A stretch of DNA of 39,661 nucleotides. Source: Bacteroidia bacterium (GTDB taxonomy: Bacteria; Bacteroidota; Bacteroidia; Bacteroidales; Azobacteroidaceae). The stretch spans positions 1-39,661 of the forward strand of contig BNWW01000018.1 of assembly GCA_025999115.1 (NCBI GenBank), written 5' to 3'. The position numbers were made by a program, and so were the translations under genes. The notes beneath the pieces were generated by a model. The model searched no databases. It saw nothing but the letters and a program-made list of their open reading frames with translations, and was not told the DNA's origin. Of this stretch, positions 23,414 to 31,991 are shown in pieces; the stretch's first letter is position 1, and each line of letters starts with the position of its first letter.

Positions 23414-24432
23414 ACTATTTCTTCTCCTTCTTTCACTCCCGAACGGGCAACAATGGAAACTCCATCGCTAATTCCGGTTTGAACAGTACGTTCTTCTATT
23501 TTTCCATCCGATTTCACTCGTAGCGTATTCTCCTTTGACAGAGCATCCATTGGTATAATAATCCCTTCTTCCGATTGTATGTTGATACGGATACTTGCCG
23601 TCATTCCGGGGAATAACTTTTCATCGGGATTGGGTGCGTTCACTATGACGGTGTAAGTTACCACATTATTGGTCACTTTGGGACTGATGCGTATCTGACT
23701 TACCGTTCCCAAAAAAGTTTCGCCGGGATAGGCATCGACTGTGAAGGTAACATGCTGTTCCAGTTTCACTTGACCCAAATCGGCTTCGTCCACATCGGCT
23801 TCCACCTGCATTTTGGTGAGGTCTTCGGCAATGGTGAACAACGTGGGTGTACTGAACATCGCAGCTACTGTTTGCCCGATATTCACGGCGCGATTGAGCA
23901 CTACTCCGTCGATAGGGGAATAAATAGACGCGTATGAAAGGTCCACTTTTGCCTGACTGAGATTGGCTTTCGCTGCTTTCAAAGTCATTTCAGCCTGTTC
24001 CTTGCGATTGACCGCTTCTTCCAATGCTACTTCCGTTGCGGCTTTAGCATTATAAAGTTGCTCTACGCGGTCGTATTGCCGGTTTGCTAAATTCAATTCG
24101 CTTTGTGCACTGTTCAGTTGAGCCGTTGCCTGATTTAATTTTTCCAGAAGGGTCGATTTGTCCAATTCGGCAAGCAACTGTCCTTTTTTCACGTGCGAAT
24201 TGTAATCCGCATAAATTTTTTCAATCACTCCCGATACCTGCGTACCGACTTCAACCTCCTCTACCGGTTGAATATAGCCTGTAGCCATGACGGTTATAGC
24301 CAAATTTCCCTTGATAGCGGTTTCCGTTTGATATTGCACTTCTTTATTGCCCATCAACATAAATGTGACCAAACCCACAACAGCAATAACGGCTGTTATA
24401 ATCATTATTATTACTACATTTTTCTTTTTCAT
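23407..24432 (-). CDS. HlyD/MacA-type periplasmic adaptor of an efflux system
   Basis: A 341-residue membrane fusion protein linking the inner-membrane ABC transporter to TolC. An N-terminal membrane helix (VVIIMIITAVIAVVGLVTFM) is followed by a split lipoyl-like domain (VEVGTQVSGVIEKIYADYNS and YSPIDGVVLNRAVNIGQTVA), a coiled-coil hairpin at about residues 88-165 and a beta-barrel domain (QVEADVDEADLGQVKLEQHV). The C-terminal membrane-proximal part ends at SGVKEGEEIVI, somewhat earlier than in long family members; the stop runs into a short repeat array, so mild truncation is possible. It lies 26 bases after tolC and before the ATPase, the standard MacA-MacB-TolC order. Confidence 0.92.
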   Translation of the reverse strand: MKKKNVVIIMIITAVIAVVGLVTFMLMGNKEVQYQTETAIKGNLAITVMATGYIQPVEEVEVGTQVSGVIEKIYADYNSHVKKGQLLAELDKSTLLEKLNQATAQLNSAQSELNLANRQYDRVEQLYNAKAATEVALEEAVNRKEQAEMTLKAAKANLSQAKVDLSYASIYSPIDGVVLNRAVNIGQTVAAMFSTPTLFTIAEDLTKMQVEADVDEADLGQVKLEQHVTFTVDAYPGETFLGTVSQIRISPKVTNNVVTYTVIVNAPNPDEKLFPGMTASIRINIQSEEGIIIPMDALSKENTLRVKSDGKIEERTVQTGISDGVSIVARSGVKEGEEIVI

Positions 24433-24458
24433 ATCTTTATTATTTCGTGATTCGTAAT

Positions 24459-25748
24459 TTAAATAGTTCCCATATAAATACCCAACACCTTCCGTTTCAG
24501 CATAAATCCGTATTTGCTCCGGATATAATCGTTCAAGGCATTGATGTAATTATTTTGCTGTTGGAGAAGTTCTACGGCAGTGATTGAACCGGCATTGAAT
24601 TTGGCGCTGTATGCCTCAAACGATTTTAAATAAGCATTCTGCTTCACCTTATCGGTTTCAAATTGCTTTTCGGCAAGGACCGTATTGCTATATTCGGTCA
24701 AGAGAGTCTGTTGTAAATTTTGTGCCGTTTGTTTATTTTCTAATTGCATTTGCTGCAAAGCTATTTTGCTGCGCTGTACATTCGATTTTGTTTTCGATTT
24801 GTCATAAATGGGAATACTCAACGTCAAACCGATTTGTTGATTAAAACGGTCGCTTAGTTGCGTTCCATAGCCGGTAAAAGTGTTATGTCCGGTGCCGATA
24901 CTTCCTCCCAACGACAGCGTGGGATAGTATGCCGATTTAGCAATTTTCAATCCTGTTTCGGCTATTTCAACCTCAAAATCGCTTATCCTGAAATCAGGTA
25001 GCGTATTTACGGCATGTTCCATAAAAACACTGAGCGCAGGCATTGCCGACATCGCTTCTACAGCTTCATCATCAGGATAAATCAGCGTGAGCGGTTGCAA
25101 AAGGTTCATTGCTAAGAGGTTTTTCATTTCAATTAAAGTGTTGTCCTTGTTTATGATGGCTGTTGCTACATTATTTCGATCGTTTACCCATTGCGCTTCA
25201 AGCAGCAGGAAGTCGCTTTCTAAAATCTCACCTGCTTGCCAACGCAGCCGTCCTTGATTGAGTTGTTCTTCACTGGCAGTCAGCAGGGCTTGTTGATATT
25301 TCAACAATTCATCGTTACCTATTGCCGTCATAAATGTTTGCAGTACACGAATAAGCAAATCATTATCATATTGTTTCGTTTTATGCGCCGATTGCTGAAG
25401 CGAAAGACGGTTTTGCCTGATGGTTTCACTTATTTGTCCTCCTTGAAAAAGAACGACGTTTGCATTCACATCGTAATTGCCGTTCCAAGCAGCGGGATTT
25501 CCTGTTGTATGCCCAAGTCCTTCATTGAGCGTTGCCGAAAGAGTAGGCAAGCGTTCCATTTTGGATTGGTTATAAACAATTTTTTTGACTTCTTCGTTCA
25601 ATTTTATCTCTTCGCGACTGTAATTTTTGTCGATAGCTTGTTCGATACAATTCGCCAAGGTCAATTTCAAGGTGTCGGAAACCGACTGTGCTGCGACTGT
25701 TAATACCATCGCTACGACTGCAATAAAAAATAATACTATCCTTTTCAT
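24459..25748 (-). CDS. TolC-family outer-membrane efflux protein
   Basis: A 429-residue outer-membrane factor with a signal peptide (MKRIVLFFIAVVAMVLTVAA). It shows the two related TolC halves: LTLANCIEQAIDKNYSREEI with NEGLGHTTGNPAAWNGNYDV in the first, and DFEVEIAETGLKIAKSAYYP followed by TLSLGGSIGTGH in the second. Long helical stretches rich in Q, N and L form the periplasmic tunnel. As the first gene of the minus-strand exporter operon it is likely transcribed from the region near 25798-25828, which resembles sequence upstream of the detached permease. The substrate is unknown. Confidence 0.93.
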   Translation of the reverse strand: MKRIVLFFIAVVAMVLTVAAQSVSDTLKLTLANCIEQAIDKNYSREEIKLNEEVKKIVYNQSKMERLPTLSATLNEGLGHTTGNPAAWNGNYDVNANVVLFQGGQISETIRQNRLSLQQSAHKTKQYDNDLLIRVLQTFMTAIGNDELLKYQQALLTASEEQLNQGRLRWQAGEILESDFLLLEAQWVNDRNNVATAIINKDNTLIEMKNLLAMNLLQPLTLIYPDDEAVEAMSAMPALSVFMEHAVNTLPDFRISDFEVEIAETGLKIAKSAYYPTLSLGGSIGTGHNTFTGYGTQLSDRFNQQIGLTLSIPIYDKSKTKSNVQRSKIALQQMQLENKQTAQNLQQTLLTEYSNTVLAEKQFETDKVKQNAYLKSFEAYSAKFNAGSITAVELLQQQNNYINALNDYIRSKYGFMLKRKVLGIYMGTI

Positions 25749-25797
25749 CTTTATTAAATCGTTACATTTATTTATTTTTAAGATTGCTCTCTGTCAA

Positions 25798-25828
25798 TGA
25801 AGACCGATGAGAAAGATAAATATTTTAG
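25798..25828 (-). promoter_or_regulatory. Upstream element shared with the permease gene
   Basis: This block starts with TGAAGAC and contains ATGAG and AAATATTTTA, matching 16867-16897 at about 24 of 30 positions. It lies about 50-80 bases before the tolC start. See the permease element for the inference. Confidence 0.4.
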
Positions 25829-25863
25829 GAATTGCAAATATTTTTTGGTTAATATTGACAAAT

Positions 25864-25888
25864 AAAAAAAGCCCCCGAAGGAGCTTTT
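25864..25888 (-). terminator. Intrinsic terminator of the rubrerythrin gene
   Basis: On the minus strand the sequence reads GAAAAGCTCC, TTCG, GGGGGCTTTTTTT: a GC-containing stem with one mismatch, a short loop and a run of T. It lies 20 bases beyond the rubrerythrin stop. Confidence 0.65.
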
Positions 25889-25907
25889 CAAAAATTTCAA
25901 AACACAA

Positions 25908-26489
25908 TCAATAATTATGCTTCATCGGCTCAAAATAAGCCTGCGGATGCAAACAAGCCGGACAAGCTCCCGGAGCCTCCTTACCTGTATGAACATATCC
26001 GCAATTGCGACATTGCCATTCGGTTTCTTCACCTTTTTTGAATACCGTATCGGTTTCAAGATTAGCTAAAAGTTTGAGGTAACGTTTTTCGTGTTGCACT
26101 TCCACAGTTGCAATCTTCTTGAAAGCGACGGCAATTTGCGGAAAACCTTCTGCCGCAGCAACTTCAGCAAATTCGGGATACAAGTCGTTCCATTCTTCGT
26201 ATTCGCCTTCAGCGGCTGCACGCAAATTTTCAACGGTAGTTCCGATTACACCTGCCGGAAAAGAGGCGGTAATTTCGACCATTCCGCCTTCCAAAAATTT
26301 GAAAAAACGTTCGGCATGTTCTTTTTCTTGATCGGCCGTTTCCAAAAATACAGCTGCAATTTGTTCATAACCTTCTTTTTTCGCTTTACTTGCAAAAAAA
26401 GTATAACGTGTTCTCGCTTGACTTTCGCCGGCAAATGCTTTTAATAAATTTTGCTCGGTCTTTGTTCCTTTAATGCTTTTTTCAGACAT
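25908..26489 (-). CDS. Rubrerythrin
   Basis: Rubrerythrin is a cytoplasmic non-haem iron peroxidase that removes H2O2 in anaerobes, taking electrons from rubredoxin or NADH oxidoreductases. The 193-residue protein has the N-terminal four-helix diiron domain with the Glu and His ligands in AGESQARTRY, TADQEKEHAERFFKFL and IATVEVQHEKRYLKLL, and a C-terminal rubredoxin-like domain with CRNCGYVHTGKEAPGACPAC (two Cys pairs for one Fe). It is full length. It has its own candidate promoter at 26552-26559 and a terminator at 25864-25888, and is divergent from the SulP gene. Confidence 0.97.
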   Translation of the reverse strand: MSEKSIKGTKTEQNLLKAFAGESQARTRYTFFASKAKKEGYEQIAAVFLETADQEKEHAERFFKFLEGGMVEITASFPAGVIGTTVENLRAAAEGEYEEWNDLYPEFAEVAAAEGFPQIAVAFKKIATVEVQHEKRYLKLLANLETDTVFKKGEETEWQCRNCGYVHTGKEAPGACPACLHPQAYFEPMKHNY

Positions 26490-26551
26490 AAATGAATTAT
26501 TTAAAATTAAATGTTATCCTATGTACTTTTTGTTTTTACACAACAATTATG

Positions 26552-26559
26552 CAAAGATA
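26552..26559 (-). promoter_or_regulatory. Candidate -7 box for rubrerythrin
   Basis: The minus strand reads TATCTTTG, matching TAnnTTTG, 63 bases before the start codon. No clear -33 TTG is seen. Confidence 0.4.
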
Positions 26560-26582
26560 AACAAAAAATAGTTGAAAATGTT

Positions 26583-26590
26583 TACCTTTG
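26583..26590 (+). promoter_or_regulatory. -7 box for the SulP transporter gene
   Basis: TACCTTTG matches TAnnTTTG and lies 23 bases before the ATG at 26613. No good -33 TTG is present at the usual spacing. Confidence 0.45.
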
Positions 26591-26612
26591 TCCCGTTTTT
26601 TAAATATACAAA

Positions 26613-28307
26613 ATGAATTTTAAAAATTTTAATGTAAATCCGGATTTTAAACCGAAATTATTTACTTCACTTAAGAATTATTCGAAAGAAAAATTTATGA
26701 CCGACTTGATGGCCGGTGTCATCGTAGGAATTGTAGCTTTACCCTTGGCGATTGCTTTTGGGATTGCATCGGGTGTAAGTCCCGAAAAAGGTTTGATTAC
26801 AGCCATCATTGGTGGTTTTATCGTGTCGCTTTTGGGCGGAAGTTCGGTGCAAATAGGCGGACCGACGGGCGCATTTATCGTTATCGTTTACGGAATTATT
26901 CAGCAATTCGGATTGGAAGGATTGGCCATTGCAACCGTTTTAGCCGGTTTGATGTTGATTGGAATGGGATTGTTGCGTTTGGGAACGGTTATCAAATTTA
27001 TTCCCTATCCGATTATCGTCGGTTTTACGAGTGGTATTGCTTTAACTATTTTTACAACACAAATCAAAGATTTATTCGGATTACGGATAAGCAATGTTCC
27101 GGCCGATTTTATTTCCAAATGGATTGAATACGGAAAAGCCATCGGAACTGTTCATATCGGTTCGTTAATTGTCGGTATTTTAAGTATTTTAATTATTATT
27201 TATTCGCCGCGATTCATCAAAAAAATTCCCGGTTCGCTCGTTGCCATCATTCTAATGACTATTATTATTTATTTATTGAAAGAATTTGCCGGATTGACAG
27301 GCATCGAAACCATCGGCGATCGCTTCCAAATCAATGCTTCGTTACCTAAACCGACCACTGTTCCCATTACGATGGAAAGTATCAATTTATTATTACCTAC
27401 CGCGTTTACAATCGCAATGTTGGGCGCCATCGAATCGCTGCTTTCGGCCACTGTTGCCGACGGTGTTACCAACGACCGACACAATTCCAATACCGAATTA
27501 ATTGCACAGGGAGCCGCCAATTTGGTTACACCTATTTTCGGCGGTATTCCGGTAACGGGAGCTATTGCACGAACGATGACCAACATTAATAACGGCGGAC
27601 GAACACCCGTTGCAGGAATCATCCACGCCGTAGTCTTATTATTGATTTTGCTCTTTTTGAGTCCGTTGACCAAACATATCCCAATGTCTTGTCTGGCAGG
27701 CGTTTTGGTTATCATTTCGTATAATATGAGTGAATGGAGAACATTCAAATCGTTGTTGAAAAATCCGAAATCAGATATAACTGTTTTATTAGTAACTTTC
27801 TTTCTTACAGTAATTTTCGACTTGACTATCGCTATTGAAGTCGGAATTTTATTAGCCATGGTTTTATTGGTAAAACGAATTTCGGAAACCTCGTCCGTTT
27901 CGGTTATCACCAATGAATTGGATATGCAAAGCGATGCCGAAAAAACAGCCGACAACGACCAATTGATTTTACCGAAAGGAGTGGAAGTCTATGAAATCGA
28001 CGGCCCGTTTTTCTTTGGAATTGCCAATAAATTTGAAGAAAGTATGCGTACGGTCAATATTAAAAAGCCGAAAATCAGGATCATACGAATGCGGAAAGTA
28101 CCTTTTATGGATTCGACCGGATTACACAATTTGGAAAGTTTATACCGTACATCAAAAAAAGAAAATGTACAAATCGTTTTGTCGGGTGTAAATGAAGCTG
28201 TGCGCGGTGTACTTGAAAAATCAGGCTTTTCGGATAAAATAGGAAACGAAAATATTTGCAATAACATTAATTTAGCATTGGAACAGGTAAATAAAATTAT
28301 TTCATAA
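26613..28307 (+). CDS. SulP-family anion transporter with STAS domain
   Basis: A 564-residue inner-membrane transporter. The SulP core starts with LMAGVIVGIVALPLAIAFGI and ASGVSPEKGLITAIIGGFIV, then GGSSVQIGGPTGAFIVIVYG, the family signature of the anion site, and PIFGGIPVTGAIARTMTNIN further on. The C-terminal STAS domain (about residues 450-560) has EIDGPFFFGIANKFEESM and VPFMDSTGLHNLESLYRTS. SulP proteins move sulfate, bicarbonate or other anions, usually with Na+ or H+; the substrate here is not decided by sequence. It has its own promoter, and the FMN reductase gene follows 43 bases later. Confidence 0.95.
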   Translation: MNFKNFNVNPDFKPKLFTSLKNYSKEKFMTDLMAGVIVGIVALPLAIAFGIASGVSPEKGLITAIIGGFIVSLLGGSSVQIGGPTGAFIVIVYGIIQQFGLEGLAIATVLAGLMLIGMGLLRLGTVIKFIPYPIIVGFTSGIALTIFTTQIKDLFGLRISNVPADFISKWIEYGKAIGTVHIGSLIVGILSILIIIYSPRFIKKIPGSLVAIILMTIIIYLLKEFAGLTGIETIGDRFQINASLPKPTTVPITMESINLLLPTAFTIAMLGAIESLLSATVADGVTNDRHNSNTELIAQGAANLVTPIFGGIPVTGAIARTMTNINNGGRTPVAGIIHAVVLLLILLFLSPLTKHIPMSCLAGVLVIISYNMSEWRTFKSLLKNPKSDITVLLVTFFLTVIFDLTIAIEVGILLAMVLLVKRISETSSVSVITNELDMQSDAEKTADNDQLILPKGVEVYEIDGPFFFGIANKFEESMRTVNIKKPKIRIIRMRKVPFMDSTGLHNLESLYRTSKKENVQIVLSGVNEAVRGVLEKSGFSDKIGNENICNNINLALEQVNKIIS

Positions 28308-28350
28308 ACATTTGGAATACTTTAATTGTTATTATTAAAACACAATATTT

Positions 28351-28887
28351 ATGAAAACAATCAACATTCTCGCCGTTATCGGCGGCATCAGCAAAGATTC
28401 ATTAAACAAACGTTTATACAATGAATCGGTAAAACACAATCATACCGGTTTGAAATTTCAAACATTTGCTATTGAAACTTTGCCGTTTTTTTCGCAGGAT
28501 ACAGAAAACAATCCGCCGGAAACGGTAGTTGCTTTCCGACAAGCAGTGATGAAATCCGATGCGATTTTGTTTATCACACCCGAATACAACCGTTCGTTTC
28601 CCGGCGTATTAAAAAATGCAATCGATTGGTGTACACGTCCTTACGGACATAATCTATGGAAACGCAAACCGGTGGGAATCATTGGCGCATCCGGCGGAAG
28701 AATCGGAACATTCGGCGCCCAACAACAATTAAAAACCGTCTGCAATTTCTTGGATATGAAACTGATGAATCAACCGGAAGTTTATTTCGACGCTTCCGCT
28801 CTGATGGATGAAAACGGATTAACACCTACGGGCGCCAGCATTATCCAAAACTATTTAGCAGCTCTCGAAAAATGGATTACCAATTAA
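28351..28887 (+). CDS. NADPH-dependent FMN reductase family protein
   Basis: A 178-residue flavodoxin-fold protein. The FMN phosphate loop is near the N-terminus (VIGGISKDSLNKRLYNES), and the family stretch TPEYNRSFPGVLKNAIDWCT, about residues 78-97, places the isoalloxazine ring. GIIGASGGRIGTFGAQQQLK is a further signature. Members reduce quinones, azo dyes, chromate or FMN; the physiological role is usually redox defence. It converges with the PAP2 gene, leaving only 4 bases between stops. Confidence 0.92.
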   Translation: MKTINILAVIGGISKDSLNKRLYNESVKHNHTGLKFQTFAIETLPFFSQDTENNPPETVVAFRQAVMKSDAILFITPEYNRSFPGVLKNAIDWCTRPYGHNLWKRKPVGIIGASGGRIGTFGAQQQLKTVCNFLDMKLMNQPEVYFDASALMDENGLTPTGASIIQNYLAALEKWITN

Positions 28888-28891
28888 AATC

Positions 28892-29632
28892 TCAAAAAAC
28901 ATAAGCAACTCCAATTCCCCAATATTTATTTCCAACGACCGGCACTGCCGTCAGACTTTTTGTTTCATTTTTTATGCCGAAAAACCGTTGAATAGGAGGC
29001 AATAATAAATAACTTGCTTCCACACTCAAAATACCTACGCCCGCACCGGTAATCACATCGCTAAACCAATGCCGATTGTTTACCATACGCATTCCGCCGG
29101 TAATGGTCGCCGCCGCATAACCTGCAATATAAATCCAAGGATAATCTCTATATTCATGAAACAGAATGTGCGCACCCGTAAATGCCGTACTCGTATGTCC
29201 CGACGGAAAAGAATTACTCTCCGAATCATCCGGCCGGCGCACCAACAAAGTACTTTTACCCGCATAAGTAAGCCCGGTTGTCAGTAATAGAGAAGTAGCA
29301 GTTACAATGGTTCGATCTCTAAAATTATTTTTGGCTTTCACTCCCATCCAATCAAAAGCATAAATTCCAACATAAGGAGCAAAGCGCAAATAATCGTCAA
29401 AAATATATTTTCGCGAAACATGTTTTTGAATATCATCCTGTAAATTATGGTCAAAATCCTGTAAACCGGAAATTAACCTCGTAGCTATCCCATAAGAAAT
29501 AAGCGCCGACGGAAAAATAAACCGGGTATAATTCGGTTTTACAGTCAATGTATCCACAGACAAATCATCAGCAAAAACAGTACTATACAATAGAAAACAC
29601 AGAACAAAAAGTGCAAAAAATTTGATTCGCAT
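28892..29632 (-). CDS. Exported PAP2-family phosphatase
   Basis: A 246-residue protein with a signal peptide (MRIKFFALFVLCFLLYSTVF). All three PAP2 motifs are present: KSTLLVRRP (K-x6-RP), FPSGHTSTAF (PSGH) and RMVNNRHWFSDV (R-x5-H-x3-D). It likely dephosphorylates a lipid carrier such as undecaprenyl pyrophosphate or a lipid A phosphate on the periplasmic side. Several short hydrophobic segments could be membrane-embedded. It begins 17 bases after the nadA stop, so it is probably co-transcribed with nadA despite the unrelated function. Confidence 0.9.
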   Translation of the reverse strand: MRIKFFALFVLCFLLYSTVFADDLSVDTLTVKPNYTRFIFPSALISYGIATRLISGLQDFDHNLQDDIQKHVSRKYIFDDYLRFAPYVGIYAFDWMGVKAKNNFRDRTIVTATSLLLTTGLTYAGKSTLLVRRPDDSESNSFPSGHTSTAFTGAHILFHEYRDYPWIYIAGYAAATITGGMRMVNNRHWFSDVITGAGVGILSVEASYLLLPPIQRFFGIKNETKSLTAVPVVGNKYWGIGVAYVF

Positions 29633-29649
29633 AATCGATTTTTAAGAAT

Positions 29650-30669
29650 TTATAATCCTAATTTTGCCGAAATATCCAACATTTTTTGAATCGGACGGAC
29701 GGCTTTTTTAATGATTTCTTCATCAATAATAATTTCCGGAATTTCGTATTTCAAACAATTATACAATTTTACTAAAGTATTGAGTTTCATAAAATTACAT
29801 TCGTTACAAGCACAAGTGCTATCGTTGGGAGGCGCAGGAATAAAGGTTTTATCCGGATTTTTTTTCTGCATTTCGTGCAAAATTCCCGATTCGGTAGCGA
29901 CAATAAATTGATTTTTATTTGAAGTTGTAGCGTATTTTAATAATGAAGCCGTAGAACCTATATGATCGGCTATTTTCAAAATCACGGATTTACATTCGGG
30001 ATGCGCCAAAAGCAAAGCGCCGGAATATTGTTGTTTCAACTTCAAAATCTTCTCCAACGAAAACTGTTCGTGTACATGACAAGCGCCGTCCCATAAAAGC
30101 ATATTCCGGCCTGTAACGCTGTTAATATAATTTCCAAGGTTCTTATCCGGCCCGAAGATAATTTTCGTTTCAGGGGGAAAACTCTCCACAATTTGACGGG
30201 CATTGGTCGATGTTACCACCACATCCGTCAAAGTTTTAATCGCCGCCGTCGTATTCACATAAGAAATCACAATATGATCGGGATGCTGTTCCGTAAACTC
30301 CTTAAATTCTTTATAGGGACAACTATCGGCCAACGAACAACCGGCATTCAAATCGGGAACAAAGACACGCTTTTCCGGAGCCAGAATCTTTGCCGTTTCG
30401 CCCATAAAATGCACGCCGCAGAGAACAATCACGTCGGCACCGGTTTTCGCCGCCCATTGCGCCAAAGCCAAACTATCACCCACAAAATCGGCAATATCCT
30501 GTATTTCACCCTCTTGGTAATAGTGCGCTAAAATGATTGCGTTTTTTTCTTTTTTTAACGTTTTGATTGCTTGAATGACATCGACATCCTTCGGTACCGG
30601 AATATCCAAATAACCGGCAGGTTTTCCATCCGATTTTAAATTGAACCCGTTTGTAAAGTTATTAACCAT
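29650..30669 (-). CDS. nadA: Quinolinate synthase A
   Basis: NadA is a [4Fe-4S] enzyme that condenses iminoaspartate (from NadB) with dihydroxyacetone phosphate to quinolinate. The 339-residue protein has the three expected cluster cysteines: Cys84 in LCGVHFMGETAKIL, one in WDGACHVHEQF, and one in CACNECNFMKLNTL near the C-terminus. AHYYQEGEIQDIADFVGDSL at about 48-67 is the substrate-binding start. nadB lies 18 kb away at 10213-11796; nadC is not in this window. The first gene of a short minus-strand operon with the PAP2 phosphatase, it borders the DnaA-box-like intergenic region. Confidence 0.97.
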   Translation of the reverse strand: MVNNFTNGFNLKSDGKPAGYLDIPVPKDVDVIQAIKTLKKEKNAIILAHYYQEGEIQDIADFVGDSLALAQWAAKTGADVIVLCGVHFMGETAKILAPEKRVFVPDLNAGCSLADSCPYKEFKEFTEQHPDHIVISYVNTTAAIKTLTDVVVTSTNARQIVESFPPETKIIFGPDKNLGNYINSVTGRNMLLWDGACHVHEQFSLEKILKLKQQYSGALLLAHPECKSVILKIADHIGSTASLLKYATTSNKNQFIVATESGILHEMQKKNPDKTFIPAPPNDSTCACNECNFMKLNTLVKLYNCLKYEIPEIIIDEEIIKKAVRPIQKMLDISAKLGL

Positions 30670-31078
30670 CTGTTTTATTATAATATTACTTTTAAATTTA
30701 AATTAAAAAAGAAATGATGATAATGATACCCTGTTGATAATGGGGATAAATTTTTGTTAAATTTCTTGCATTTAAAGTTGTTAGATGCAAAAAGAATTTT
30801 TAATCGATTTATCAACATTCCTATTTTTTGTAAGAGCGCATCAACGAACGATTTAATTTTTTATCTACCTTTCGTTGATAAGCCGCAAAGTTAATAACTT
30901 TTGTTCGGACTTATTAGTATTGTATCAAAAAATAGCGGTATAAATTGCTTGCAATATTTGATTTCTTTTAGGAGGAATATCCGGAAAAAGAATAAGAGAC
31001 CGACGAGCAACCGTCCATCTCTTATCTTTTTTCAATTCTTATCAAAACTTATCAACAAGCATTCGTTGAAGTTATGCA
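30670..31078. other. Gene-free AT-rich region with clustered DnaA-box-like 9-mers (possible oriC)
   Basis: No convincing gene lies in these 409 bases. The 9-mer TTATCAACA occurs at 30732-30740 (minus), 30809-30817 (plus) and 31049-31057 (plus); TTATCAACG at 30873-30881 (minus). Near matches are TTATCCCCA at 30741-30749 (minus), adjoining the first box, TTATCAAAA at 31039-31047 and TTATGCACT at 31072-31080. These are one or two changes from the classical DnaA box TTATCCACA. The same 9-mer also occurs singly in coding sequence at 4779-4787 and 22410-22418, so only the clustering is notable. The long A/T runs (30680-30715) could serve as an unwinding element. A replication origin or a DnaA-binding reservoir is plausible; neither is proven. 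Confidence 0.45.
30992..31025 (-). terminator. Hairpin terminator after the DUF3078 gene
   Basis: ATAAGAGA, two mismatches, GACG, a six-base loop, CGTC, two mismatches, TCTCTTAT forms a strong stem. On the minus strand it is followed by TCTTTTTCC, and on the plus strand by CTTTTTT, so it could stop transcription both ways. It lies 54 bases beyond the DUF3078 stop. Confidence 0.6.
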
Positions 31079-31966
31079 CTAAAATTGATAAGTAACTCCC
31101 AATCCGAAGATTTCTTTGAATTGAATTTCGTAACTTTCGGAGCCATAATAACGCAATGTTGTGTTGAGGTTGGCCGTCAGCAATTTATGCAGTTTGAAGC
31201 TGATGAGAATGTCCCAATTGACGTCCACATTGCCGAAATTTTGGTTGTAGGGTGTAAAAAGGTTCAAAGTAGAAATGATATTGACATTGTCCCAAAGCGC
31301 TTGATTAGCAGTAGCGGTGAGGTAAGCGCCGGTTTCCCATTTAATTTTTTTTCCCGGTTCCACACCGAAAGCGCCGGTCGAAGAAAGCGAATCGTTCAGC
31401 ACAAAAGTGGCGCGTTCGGCAACCGGCGAAATAAATAAGGTATAGTTTTTAACCGGTTTGTAGGTAAATCCCAAGGCGGCATCGGCATACGCGGGCGCCA
31501 TAAAAGTCGAAATATAACGATCGATATCGGGATATTTGTAACCTTTGGTAAATTGTGTGGCGAAGTTGAACAAGGCCGAAGCCGACCATTTACTTGAAAT
31601 ACCCAATCCGGCTACGGATTTGAAATTGAGTTTGTCGGCGGCTTTTTGCCAATCGTAGGCAGAGGAATAAATCATACCGTATTCGGCCAACAAGTTATTG
31701 TCCCAGAACCAATTGTTTTTCAAATAATTAGCGGAAGCATTAAAAAATGCGTTGGCGGAAACGGTGTTATTGCCGCCGGCCGACCAATTATGCAGCGATG
31801 TTTGTCCGAAGGTAACGCCGGAGATTCCCGACAGTTTCCACCCTTGTGTGGTGTCTTTGAGTGCATACGTTTCCAAAGCTTTTACGGTAGCTTGGGTTTC
31901 TTGGGCTTGTGTGTTGCAAAGCCATCCTGCGAGGAGGATACATAAAAGTGTTGATTGCTTTTTCAT
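31079..31966 (-). CDS. DUF3078 outer-membrane beta-barrel-like protein
   Basis: A 295-residue exported protein with signal peptide MKKQSTLLCILLAGWLCNTQ. The mature part matches DUF3078, a Bacteroidetes family: GWKLSGISGVTFGQTSLHNW then SAGGNNTVSANAFFNASANY and a series of beta strands ending in IFGLGVTYQF, the aromatic ending of outer-membrane barrels. Function unknown. The frame is open upstream to 32056, but that would overlap ychF; the ATG at 31966 gives a perfect signal peptide and a 25-base gap from ychF, so the pair is likely an operon. A strong hairpin terminator follows. Confidence 0.88.
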   Translation of the reverse strand: MKKQSTLLCILLAGWLCNTQAQETQATVKALETYALKDTTQGWKLSGISGVTFGQTSLHNWSAGGNNTVSANAFFNASANYLKNNWFWDNNLLAEYGMIYSSAYDWQKAADKLNFKSVAGLGISSKWSASALFNFATQFTKGYKYPDIDRYISTFMAPAYADAALGFTYKPVKNYTLFISPVAERATFVLNDSLSSTGAFGVEPGKKIKWETGAYLTATANQALWDNVNIISTLNLFTPYNQNFGNVDVNWDILISFKLHKLLTANLNTTLRYYGSESYEIQFKEIFGLGVTYQF

Positions 31967-31991
31967 ATCTAAACATTTAAAAATTAATTGT

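Noticed and set aside
27269..27955. A 228-codon open frame on the minus strand inside the SulP gene
   Set aside because: It is antisense to an unmistakable SulP transporter and its translation has no family features.
30901..31095. A 64-codon open frame in the gap between nadA and the DUF3078 gene
   Set aside because: It crosses the hairpin terminator at 30992-31025 and runs into the DUF3078 end; composition is not protein-like.
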